A DNA stretch of 64,000 nt from Chelonoidis abingdonii (lineage: Eukaryota; Chordata; Testudines; Testudinidae). The stretch covers positions 83,697,708 through 83,761,707 of the forward strand of contig NC_133770.1 of assembly GCF_003597395.2 (NCBI RefSeq), written 5' to 3'. Below the pieces are notes generated by a model. The model saw nothing but the letters and a program-made list of their open reading frames with translations. It made no database searches and had not been told where the DNA came from. Shown here in pieces: positions 22,201 to 34,500 of this stretch (position 1 is its first letter; each line of letters opens with the position of its first letter). A program made the position numbers and the translations under genes.

Positions 22201-25200
22201 ACAGTTCAGTGATCTGTATCCACGTGGAAGGGAGAAGCAGGGGGAGCTTGGGCTTAGTGCGACCAACCATTGTTCGAGGTGATCATGAGGCTATTACATG
22301 TGTGACTGAACTAGGGAGAAATGGGACAGAGGAGCAGAGGGAGAGTCACCAGACCGGAGCTAAGAAAACCCTGAAGATATACTGGGATTCTAGGGGTAGT
22401 GGTTGAGAAGGAGCGAAGCTTCCATGGCACCCTATGGCGGCTAACACCTCTTAAAGAAGTTACTTGCCTGGGAATGACATGAGGTTTATGTAGACGAGAA
22501 AGGTCTGCCCCTGAATTGGACTGAAGAACCTGTGGATCTAAATGTGGAGAAGGCCTGGATTACTTTAAGTTGCAGCTGCAGAAACTATCAGAAAGCCTGC
22601 ATCCCGAGAAAGGGGAAAAAACATAGGCAAGAGTTGTAGACCAAGCGGGATGAGCAAGCATCTCAGAGAAGTGATTAAGAAAAAGCAGAAAGCCTACAAG
22701 GAGTGGAAGAAAGGTGGGATTAGCAAGAGAAGCTACTCTTAGTGAGGTCAGAACATGTAGGGATAAAGTGAGGAAGGCTAAAAGCCATGTAGAGTTGGAC
22801 GCTTGCAAAGGGAATTAAAACCAATAGTCAAAAGGTTCTATAGCCAATAAATAAGAAGAAAACAAAGAAAAGAAGAAGTGGGACTGCTATACACTGAGGA
22901 TGGAATGGAGGTTAAGGAAACCGAGGCATGGCCCAATATCTAAATAAGTACTTTGCCTCAGTCTTTAATAAGGCTAATGAGGAGTTAGGGATGATGGAAG
23001 AGATAAACGGGAATGAGGATATGGAGGTGATATACCAACATCTGAGGTGGAAGCCAAACTTGAACAGCTTAATGGACAAATCGGGGGCCCAGACAATCTC
23101 CATCCAAGATATTAAGAACGGCGCAGTGAACATTTGGCAAGGTTACCCATCATGCACGTATACAAATTATTATATTGAATAGCACATCATACACATTGTC
23201 TAACCACGCCTAATCTGTACTCGGATAGAGCGGTTTGTGTCACCTTTCTTGCGGAGTAAGGCAAGCTATACGTTGGAGAATGTGCCTAACGTAAGTGCCC
23301 ATTTCTCAATACGTCAACCGGTAGGAGAAAGAAAGTGACCCGATTGAGCTATAAGCGCGAGTTAGTTCATTATGTAACTGGATAATGTTCATGTCATTGG
23401 CTAATGGACGCTGCGCGGAATATTCATGCGCCGTTCCTTTATAATATCTGAGAGATCGAGAGGAGAAGAGTAGGTTCTTGAGGAGCCACTTCGACGCTGT
23501 CTTAATGGTATCCACCTTGAGGTAATACTATTACAATCAGTGGGTTATACTAAAGGTCATTCGATCCTGCACCCTACAAAACGCTGAAGCCGTGCATACT
23601 CACTTTATCTTCTGACAAGGATCATTCACAACCAGATGTATCTATGAACCATCACTTACCGAATTCAATCGTCGCAGATCCTAAATACCTCCTTCGAAAT
23701 TTCATGTAAGGCATTTGGACTAAGCGGCTTCCACATTAGAGAGGACGGAAAGGTTGCATAAAGGTAATTCTATATTATTAGATGAGATAAAGGATGAGCA
23801 CATTGACACCTACGAAAGAATTGTAAAGTAGTGACTTATAAAGACACCCTGGTTAAATCATTCACGAGAGACCTCACCCGTATACGCAAGGTCTTCGACT
23901 TCATTCTCTGCAATATGGTGAATCTGTTCAGCGCTTGATAGCGATTGTTACTAGTGTGGGACTATTTAGCCCTCACAGATCACTTTTATTCTGAAGTGGC
24001 CATATGTCAATTTCCATTTTACAGGATCCAACTCCAACTTCTATTGGCATTAGTACGACTCTACTTCGGCATAACATAATTCTAGACGCGCATATGGTCC
24101 ATTCTTTAGTCTTCAAGTCTTGCCGGAGGACACAAAGCTGGCGGGGTTATTTCTCCTGCACGTGACGCATGAAGGCATCGCTTCTGGTTACATTATATCT
24201 ATCAGGAGTCAGGCAGTAGCGGGACGACCATTGTCACAACACTGGAGGGTGTAATCACGTAAACATACTGGGCCTAATGGTAGAATTGAATTATGTCTCA
24301 CACCCTTCTCGGAAGGCAAGGTCCATGCACTGGGTTAATAATAAGATGATTTTTAGATATACACTGAGGACACGATCAGTTGGAAAAACAAGCAGAGGGA
24401 AGGAAAGGACTTGAGTAAGTTGATTGCAGGATGACTGATGAGCCGCCATCGCGATAGGCCGCGTAAAAACAGGCAGAAGGAGCGTCAGTAGGATGCATGC
24501 GAATGACGGAGGTTCCTGGTCTCGCAGCAAAAGAATAAAGTAGAGCGCAAGGTATTAGTCACCTCTCCATTATGATTATATAGATGACACCCGAGGGTAG
24601 CTTTACCATCCATCCTCTCACCTGGAAACAACAATATGTTGTCACGTTCCTGGTCCGCAACATGCGTTTATTAAGTAAGTAGAGGACACTGACGATCACC
24701 AGAGCGCAATCATGGCCTTAGTCAAGACACGGGCTACTATGTGATGATCCAAGAATGGATAAACTGCTATTGAAGAGGAGACTCAAAGAGCTTTGGTCAT
24801 CGCTTTTAGCCTCTAGTTTGCCAATGAAATGAAGTGACGCTCGAGGGGTATAATGTCTGCTCATATAGGGCCTCCATCAAATTATTTCCTAGTGGCGGAC
24901 GATTGGTACCCAATTGCTCATACAGACCAAATCTGAAATGGCAACACCTTCTGAGATGGAGAGATAACTTTCAAACTTATAAGCTTGCGTAGTAGAATAA
25001 CAAGCCAGCCAGCATACACACAGCGAACTACAACAGGAAAAGACATCATAGCGGAGAGCCCAATTAGAGCAATTAGACAACTTCGAGTACACTCTACGAC
25101 GATACGTATTCTAACCATTAGGGAAGTGAAGTTTGGAACAGCCTCACAGGGGAATAGTGGGGGGAAAAAGACATATCTGGGTTAGACTAAGCTGATAAGT

Positions 25201-25504
25201 TTTATGGAAGGGATGGTATGAAGGAATAGTTTAATTTTGGCAATGGATCTGGATTATCACAGATAAGTCTGCTCAATGGTCTGTGATGGGGTTGTGATGG
25301 GAATGGGAACTGAGTTACTGCAGAGAATCTTTCTGACTGGGCTGGTGGTGAGTCTTACCCACATGCTCAGGGTTTAGCTGATTGCCATAATTTGGGGTCG
25401 GAAGGAATTTTCCTCCAGGGCAGATTAGGGAGGCCCTGGAAGTTTTTGCCTTCTCTGCCAGCGTTGGGGCATGGGTAACCACTTGCTGTGGACTATCTGC
25501 AGCG
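19215..25504 (+). mobile_element. Long CR1 LINE copy, mostly unpolished sequence
   Basis: CR1 is a non-LTR retrotransposon whose ORF2 encodes an apurinic-type endonuclease and a reverse transcriptase. The 5' part (19,215-19,495) matches CR1 cleanly. Sequence at 22,530-23,130 reads as the ORF2 stretch between endonuclease and reverse transcriptase. Degraded reverse transcriptase blocks follow, including one around 24,128-24,145 at the place of the FADD catalytic motif. The ORF2 C-terminus lies at 24,745-25,215 and the 3' UTR at 25,270-25,504. Between these anchors the sequence looks nearly random, CpG-rich and full of frameshifts. 19,495-22,500 is longer than the matching part of copy B (34,745-35,910), so it may contain wrongly stitched read sequence. 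No intact ORF should be inferred. Confidence 0.7.
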
Positions 25505-25529
25505 NNNNNNNNNNNNNNNNNNNNNNNNN
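25505..25529. other. Assembly gap, 25 N
   Basis: A run of exactly 25 N. The CR1 3' UTR breaks off just before it, at 'ctgcagcg', and noisy copy B begins straight after. The next CR1 bases expected after this break are found at 36,553. Confidence 0.95.
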
Positions 25530-28500
25530 TGACTCAAAAGCTGAGAAACACTGCTAGAGAGATAAGCTGTGTTGCTCAACGCCAGAATCAGAATTGCCAT
25601 GCAGCAAGTTTTTCTAACTGCAGAGGGAGCAAGGCGCAGATAAGAAAGGCCCATGGATGGGGGCAGGCCTGTTCTTGTAAACATTCTCGACGAAGCAATC
25701 TGTGATACTTTCCTCCCAAAAATTTATCAAACTTCCTGATCCGATTGCTCCTAGGGTTGATTTGGCCCATGAGTATGTCTGAAGGAGGCAGCTGGGAAGT
25801 GTAGGGCTGTGTTAATGAGGATCTGGGGAGGCTTAAATACCTGGGTGAGCAGGGGGTTGTCATAGGGTGTTTGGTAGACTGTTGGAAGCTGGGAGGTGCA
25901 GACACAAAGGATATGCTTAGATGTGTGATTTGCATAGTGTTCAATAGTTTAGTAAAATAAAAGTTAATTACCTTCAAATTATATCATGGGATCCAAATGG
26001 CTCCACTGAAATTATAATACAATTTGTCTGCACAAGAGGAAAGCATTTTCATAGATATCTAGAATATGGTAACATAGCTTAGAAAACGACAAGGGGTTGA
26101 GCTAGTATTTTAATACCCTGTAACAGAAGATGGTTTCAAAAAGCCAAATGAACATTTTTCTAGAATTCTTAAAATTAACATTGTATGCAAGGGAATGGTC
26201 CCGCTATTGGTGGGGAACTTCCTGCTTCTGCACTACCCCCGTGAAGTAGGCTAGTGGAAGGATCTGATCCTCACCCCACTTCTTTACCCAGAGGCCTCCC
26301 TTAACCTTGAGGACTCCCTGCAACTCTCCGATCTGGCAGAGTCCTTGTAACCAAACAAGGCTGGCCGGATTCTGAGGGCTCGACCTGCAACTCTGGGTCA
26401 ACCTAGGTCAGAGCTAGGCTGTCCCACCGCCAGGGTAACTCTTCTGCTTGGATGCTTTCCTGACCCTGATCATACATATGATTTTAAAGCAATACGGTTA
26501 TTTAATTAACAATTCAGTTTAATAAGGAAAAATGGAAAGGTTAAAGGAACACATCACCGCCGCTCTGTGGCAGGAAACATCACAGACAGTGTCTCTGAAA
26601 ATGTAGGGCAGTTCACAGTCTGTTTCTTGTAGGTCCCGGCCAGGCGCTCCCTTCTCAGGACTGGCTCTGTGCTGCAGAATGCTGTTGGCTTGGACACTTG
26701 CTCTGGTGTGGTCAACGCTCTCAGGCTCTAGGTGAGGACCTTCTCCCAGTGTCATCCTGCCCTACCAGGGTTATGATCCTCCAAGTCTGGCTGCAGAAGG
26801 CTCTTGGCTGAAGGCGTCCTCTGTGCTGGGCCACTGCCCAGTCTCCTGCTCTCTCCAGCTACCTCCCTTACCCGGCTCCAGACTGCTCACTCTGCTCAGC
26901 GGGCCTGCTGCTGCTGGCTCTGCTCAGCTTCCTGGGCTGTTCTCTGGACCTCTGGTCTGGTTTGCAACAGCTCTGCTACCAGCAAGGTAGCTCTCCAGCT
27001 GCTTCTTGTGACTCTGCTCCCAAATCTGACAGCTGCTTCCTGGGCTGCTTTTCTTGCCCCTCTGGCTCTGGCTGCGCAGCTCTGCTCCAGGGCAGGTCTG
27101 CTCTACCTGGGCTGTGCTCTGGCCTTTGGGAACTGCAGCTCTCCTCCCAGCCGTTTAGCTGGGCCCCGCTTCTCTTAACTCAGCCCACTCTGCTCTGACC
27201 CAGGCAACTTCCAGCTCATACGGAGGATCAGACCTCCCCGATGGCTCCTGACTCTGGATTAGCCTGCCGCCACCCTGTCAATCAGGCTGAACCTGGAGGC
27301 TTGGCCTTTCCCAGCCCTGGGGACTGTCAGCTCAGGGTCCTGATTTCCCATCAACCTTTCCCCTTTTGGTACTGGAGTAGCCAACCAAAACACCCACTGA
27401 ATGTTGTAGGCGGGATAACAGTCCCCTACACATATTTACAATCCTAGTCTGAGGAACTTCTCAACCTAAGTGAGTTCTCAGAGTAAACAACCCACAAGGT
27501 TGTGGGGATCCACCTTTCACATATTTAAAAGCGCTGGCCTTTGTTCTAAGAGATGGAGACAAAGGAGCCCTTTCTTCCCTTTTATATCCATGAAAACCTT
27601 TTAAATATATTCTTTGAAAAGTAACAGGCCAACAAGAGGTCTTTCTCTCTGCTGTTTGTTCTTTGGGGTGCAGGCACAATCAACATCTTCATCCTGCTAA
27701 ATTGCTTTTTCAATTGCTTGATCATGTTGTTTACTTAGAATGCCAAATATAATTTAATTGTCCTTTTGTTTGTAATCAAGCTATGCTGTTTTTTCATCTG
27801 ACTATTTAGCCTGTCTATGCAGCAGAAAATCCACATTCACCTTTGTCTGGGGCCAGTTTAATTTCCAGTGTCTCCAAAACTTTTCAGAACACATTTCCAG
27901 CACACCTACATAACTCTGTATACACAACCTGTACGTATTTATCAATGATATTAATGACAGCAACGCTACTCATTTTCATATGATATCAGAACAGTGTCTT
28001 GTAAGGTAGTATTCTGGCTACCGTAGGTTTGAGTTAGTGGTGTCAGTCTGCTGGGGATTACTAGTGCATACAGTGGTGCTTTTGCCATCTGTGTAAGAGG
28101 ATCTAGGTCAAGTCACCTTCTCACTTTTTCTCATGGCTTGCAACACAGGGGAAGAAATAATTGTGTAGAGCAACATGACTGCAGTCTTTTCCTTCCATGC
28201 CACAGTAACAGTGATACCTGTAACAAAGATACCTGTTCTTTAGCCAGCAGTATTCCTCAAAGGTATTCAGGGGCTTGCCCTGAGAGGCGGTGGCACATTT
28301 TGGTGAGCTCACCCAAGAAATCTACAGTGATGGGATCATGTGTTAGGACTGTTTGGTCGCTGTAAGCAGTCTAACCCTAGCAAAATCTCAATGAGAGGGC
28401 TCTTCACTGGAGGGCCGCTATCATTAATAGTGAAATGGACATTTCCTTTGAAAAAATGAACAAACAACTGGGAAGCACATGTTTTGGGTTTTTTTAACAA

Positions 28501-31500
28501 ACAAAAGCGTAGTGAAGAACATCAGTGCATCGGCCTTTGAACAACAAAATAGGCATCTTAATAATACCCTGTAATCTATGGCTAGAACACCCAAGAAGGG
28601 GCTCAGGAGATTACAGCTCTGATCGTGGGATGACTGGGGCAGTCAGTCCCTGCTCTTTGTCTCAGTTCCCCATCTGTTAAAATTATATTTCTTCCTTTGT
28701 AGCCTTGAAACTAGAACATAAGGATGGCCCTACTAGGCTCAACAAGGGTCAATCTAGCCAGTATCCGCTTCTGACAGTGGCCAGTGCCAGATCCCCAAAG
28801 GAAGAACAGCACAGGGTTTTAATCATCAAATGATCCATTCCGTAGCTCATTCCCAGCTCTGGCAATGGAGGCTAGGGACACCTACTGGTGAAAGTGGTAT
28901 ATAGAGCTAGGTCTTTATTATTTTTAAATGAATACGGCATTTGCAATATTGAGAACTGTGGTTGTTCTCATATCATCCTCTCCCCTCCTTTATTGGTATT
29001 TAGGTGTGTAGTATATAAATCTATCTCATTTCTGTTTCCCTCTTCTTCTTTCAGATCACAGTCACAGAGTCTTCAACCTTCCACATGAACTCCGTCAAGC
29101 AATGAAGCTGTAAAATCAGGTCATTGCAGTTTCCAACAATCAAAATACTGCAAGATTTGTGGTAAATCTTTCTGTTTGCTGGAAATACTACTGCGGTGCT
29201 GGAAAGCCCATAGGAAGAATGGTACACTACATATGGCATAATCTGGCCATTTGTATTCAGACACCGAATCTTTTGGATACAAAATAGGAATCAGGTCTAT
29301 ATACCATCTCTTTAAATATTCATTAAGGACTTTTCCTTTGACAACTGTTAGCAAGTAAATGGCATGAATTTTAAAGGACACTATCTGGTAGAGGAGGTTA
29401 AATGTAACCAAATTTTTATAATCTGGTTCAGAATATTTGCATGTTTTAAATACCAAAGGATTACTGTTTGTGTATTTTAAAATTTTAAAACTCCCCACTC
29501 TATTAGAACCATCTGAAACCGGTGCAGTTTATGTGCTGTAGCATTTTGCTATCCCATGGTGCAGGAGAGAGAGAAGTTAGCTTAACTAATATTGGCTTAC
29601 ACTGATTAATGAAAAATTCAATTAGAATGACAAATTGAAAAGCCAAAAGAACAGTCTGCATTGTAAACGCCTTCAGGGCAGGGACCAATACTACCTCTGT
29701 TTGGCCACAGTAACTTAACGCAACAAGTAGGGCTGCCCGGGGAGGGGGGGGCAAGTAGGGCAATTGCCCCAGGCCCAGGCCTGCAGGGGCCCCCACAAGA
29801 AGTTTTTTTTGGGGCCGCCTGGAGTGGATCCTTCACTCCTCCAGGGCCCGGAAAACTATCTGACAGGCCCAGGCCGCCCGGAGCTTCTTCCGCTCCGGGT
29901 CTCGCATCTGGGGTCCCCCACCGCCAATACCGCGAAGTTAAACCGCCACCAGAGCAGCCGGCTTCCGCATAATATTGGGCGCAAGGAGGTCCTTCCCTCC
30001 CGGACCCCTGCCACCAAAGTGCCTAAAGACACGGGTAAAGGGTCCCCCTACCAAGACCAGGGCAATTCAAGTGGAGGGAGCCCGCGGGTTTTCGGGGCCT
30101 TCAGCGCAGGTCAGAGCGGAAGGACGCCCCCCACTGAATTACACCGAAGCAGGGGCCTCCCAGCCTGCCGAGGACGCCCAGGCCCCAAATCCTCTGGGTG
30201 GCCCTGACACAAGGCCCTGATTCTGAATGGGGACTTGGGTCAATGTTATATTGAATAATAATTAAATAATGAAAGGTGCAGAATGATATCGTCTCTACAA
30301 GAGGATGTTATCAGTATAAAATTGGCTGAGGCACTAAGCACATGATTAACTAAAAGCTGCCCTAGTTACCGACAGATGCACAAACAACTTACAAAGCATG
30401 GTAGTTTGTATTCATATGAATCAGGGTGCGAAATTGGTTGACTGAATTGCTGTGAAGAAGAGTTTCTTGTGGTGAGAGCTTTCTTCCATGGAGAGAGAAG
30501 TTAGCTTCCATTGCGACATACCTCGAGTCATTGCTGAGAGAAACAGCCTCTCCTAATGTGGCCTGTAAGCACAGATAATCCATTCTACAGGCGGTATTAA
30601 GTCTTTTGACTTAACTGTGCTGTAGGGGAAAACACCTTAAAGTTGTGTTCCGGAGCAGGGCAATTCCATTACAGTATGGCTTCAATATCAGTGGTAACAG
30701 AGTTACTCTGATTTTTCACTGCTGTAACTGAGATCAGAATAGGACAAATGTTTTGCCAAATTGGGACAGCAAAGAAAAGCTGGGAAAAAGAGGTTCTGTT
30801 CACTATATTTCCAAAAATTAGAAGAAGCTGCCTTTATATGCACCGCAGTGTTCCTGCATTAGACTTTTGTTTGTCCTGAAGCTAGATCAACATCTTTTCA
30901 GGGTCCAATTACATCTGAGAACCAACAGGGTAAATTCAGGCTCCGAGGGCAGGAGTTCAAGATTATCTTGCTTAATTATACATCTGGTATTAATTTGTAT
31001 TTTCACAAAGGCATAAGGAGAATGTTATTTTGGACTAACAAGGTACTATATGAACAGACGAATTCATGTTTGATATTCAAAAGTCTCCTTCACTCAGGGG
31101 TTCAAGGTTTGCACCGATCTGAGCAGCTGCTTTGTTTTATCCCAGCAAATGGAATGTTTAAGGAAGTCCTTGTTCCAGAATGCAAACCCAATGGGAGGCG
31201 ATGTTTTACATTCATAAGGCAACAGAAGCAGTGTTAGATGTGAGTCTGCTTTCTGTACATCAACAACTACGTATACCTTAGATGCTGGGTCCTGGCTTTC
31301 AGAAACTTTTCTTGACTGATACCTTGCATGTTGAGGGAGGAGGATGTACATTGATCACATAGATGCTGCAGACATTGCTAAGCAGGGGGAACTCAGCTGT
31401 TTATTTACAGTTAACTTTTTCTGCCAACATTCCTATTCGCTAGCACTCTATCTCCCCAGGGTGTTCATCGGCAAGGGACTGGAACAATTTTGATAGTGGG

Positions 31501-34500
31501 GGGTGCTGAAAGCCATTGAACCAATGTAAACCCTTTATAGGATAGGAACATTAACCAGGGGGCTATGGCAGCATCCTGCTTAACAACAGCCACGCTGGGT
31601 TGTCGCTTATGAGAGTGCAGCACACAGCTACCAGAGTAGGGTTTTCTAAACACCCTACAAGCTCCCTCATTGGACCTGGACTCTCCTGGATGAATGCTTC
31701 AGACCATCCATAAAACTAACAAATAACACAAACTGAAGGCTCTGATCAGCAAAGCATTTAAGCATGGATTTTCACTCAGGACACCTCCTAAACGTAAGCC
31801 TAGCCGTGACGATATCATCGCGGCTAAACGCCTGTTTTGCAGATAAAGAGAAAAATCCATTCCCAGTATCTCCAGTGTGGACCTTGTCCTCAAGGAGTTC
31901 CAGGAATTGGAACCATGTACGCTGAGAAAAGATGAACGTGGAATGGCTTAATGGCGAAAATGATGTTCGTTACTTTGTTCTCAGAAAGTCGTTTGTCCAG
32001 TCACATGCTGAACTCCTTAAGGATTATATCTGTATCGTTATTGATACAAAGACTCTTCCTTAATTAGACTCTGGCCCACAGACTATCATCATGTTGTCTT
32101 ACTAATTACACAATCTATCAAGGCTTATCCACTGTGGTGCCTGAGAGAGAACAAAAAAATGAAGAGGGAGTGGGGAACTGCTGAGGAAACTTCCTGTCAG
32201 GAGCAGACTGGCTAAATGAGTGAACCAGTACACACCTGGTGTGAGGAGGAACCTCAAGCGTGTCTCATAGCAGCTGAAGGAGTGTATGAGAGGGCTCACT
32301 CTGGGAAGTCTAAGGAAGCTCAGCAACCGAGTAGCGACAGATGAGAAGCCAAACCAAGGTGCATCACTATCTAAACGCAGACACCTTGGATATGTTCATA
32401 TTCACGACTGGTTGTAGATTATCTGTTTTGTACAAAGTATGCCTTGTGAGGTATCATTTTAAAAGTCTTGAATCTGTATGAACATTAATATCCCATTGGA
32501 ATTGTATGTGCTATCGTATGTGGAAGTGTGATATCGTTGTGTGTTACTGAACATGCTGGTGAGTTGGGAAGTAGCTTTCAGGTACAACCATGAGTAGCCA
32601 GAATGCACTGATGGTCATTAAGGAGCACTCCCAACAACATCCAGAAGACTTCTGGAGACAGCACATAGATAAGGAGGCTGCTTGACTACTGGGATGGACT
32701 TCTCATGTCAAAGCAAGTCTTTCAGCAAGCTGCTAAGAAACTATAAAAGGGGGAAGTGGATGACATGACTTGGCCTCACTCCCTATCAACTCAACACGTG
32801 GAAACACGCCTGAGCACAAAGACTCTGAATAAGGATGTGGTGAAAGGTTGGAAGTCAGTTTTTCCAGCTATTATTTAGAATGACTACTGTGATCGCGTGA
32901 TGTAGAGAGACATAAGTAGATAGGACAGCCTGGATTACTATCTGTGATGTAGAAATTGTGATAACTGATCATGCACATGAATATTAACTTTAATTGTACT
33001 AGGAGCTTAACGTTTAGACGAGCTTATGCTATATTTACTGGTTTCTGGAGAGACGCACTATCACTGATGTATGTTTAGAGAAGCGTTGGATTGTTCTGGA
33101 GGTTGGACCTAGAATGTGCGACGATGAGATAGTGCTAAGATGAGCGTAATCAGTAGAGAAGGCTGTCGCATCGTCGGCCACTAGGAAATCTAGGAGATGT
33201 ATGTGAGAAGCTATACGGAGGCATATCTTATAGCAGAAGACGGGACGCAGAAACAAGGCGTATACACAGCTGTAACTGAGGTTAGTTCTGAGACCAGCGG
33301 CACTGGGGATCGAATCATGATGCTAAGATCGAGAAACTGAGGGGGTCAAACAGACGGCAGAGTGGCGCCAAGTGAACATTACTCTCTGGGGGACAATCTA
33401 GCCGTTGTGTAGGCTGCATCTATGTATGTAGCTCGACTTAGAGTCAGAGCACAGACAGACGTATTCTCGAGGAGACAGAAGAGAGCGCTGGGTGGGAGGT
33501 GATGCACTCTGTGGTACATCTGGCAAATGAGAGGCAACTTTCCCTGTGTGTGTCTGACGCTAGCTTATCAAAGAATAATCGTCACGGTGGTAGAGCGAGC
33601 CTGTTGAGTGGCGACCAAGCAGAGACGTCTGAGCGGAGTTTGTAATCCAGGTTGCACCGAAACCTGTCCACAGTCACTTTTCATCAAGAAAGAACTTATG
33701 AAGAAACCTTTTGCTCATGCGAGCTCTGAGGTAAGAGCCAGGCCTTGGACAATCTTTGGGACTTTGAGTTTCACTTATGAGTTATGTCTGAATAAACCCA
33801 GACAGTAAGCATGGGTGATTGACTGAGCAACTGTGTTGGATCTCTGTAAAAGGCCTGGAAATAGGAGAATAAAGGTGGGCCATAAGAGACACCCCTGCCA
33901 AGAGGGCCACATGGGGAAAGCAACTGTTTCTAATACTTAAATTGGGAAGGGCCTTCTTTTCCTGTTTCTAGCATGTATTAATCACTGCTAACCCATTACT
34001 CCAACAACCTTGATACTTACTCATGTCACTACCTTCCTGATAGATTTAAAGAACATGCATCTGGTAAGTATCTCACTCAGCCACTGATCAGGAGCATTAG
34101 TGACTGCCTAGGCCAGATCTTTATGATTCTTTGAGAGACACATGAGGAAAGTTTTCGGACCTCACAAATTGCTGTAAAATAGCATTTCTCAGGAGACACA
34201 TTTTCATGAGAATTTGGACAGCTTCTCCAAACTGGGGCTGTTTGGGATGGATAGACAGATATCCTCCATGGTGTCTCCTTTTCTACCTTTTGTGGGAGGC
34301 TCCTGCAAGAAAGTGGGAGGTCCAAGTCCTTACCTAAAGTGCTATTACTACTTACATTTTCAAGCTGATCATAGCAATATGCCTCCTAACAATTCATTTT
34401 GCTGCCGATCTACCAAAAGCAATAGTGTTTTTTTATTGTAAAGAGAAGAATAGACAGGCCTTCTACTAGAGCCGATGGAGAAACGAAAGGGTGTGCTGTC

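Noticed and set aside
20811..22406. Open frames of 80-124 codons in the noisy CR1
   Set aside because: They are in sequence I judge to be mostly read error. None matches CR1 ORF2 or any other family over its length.
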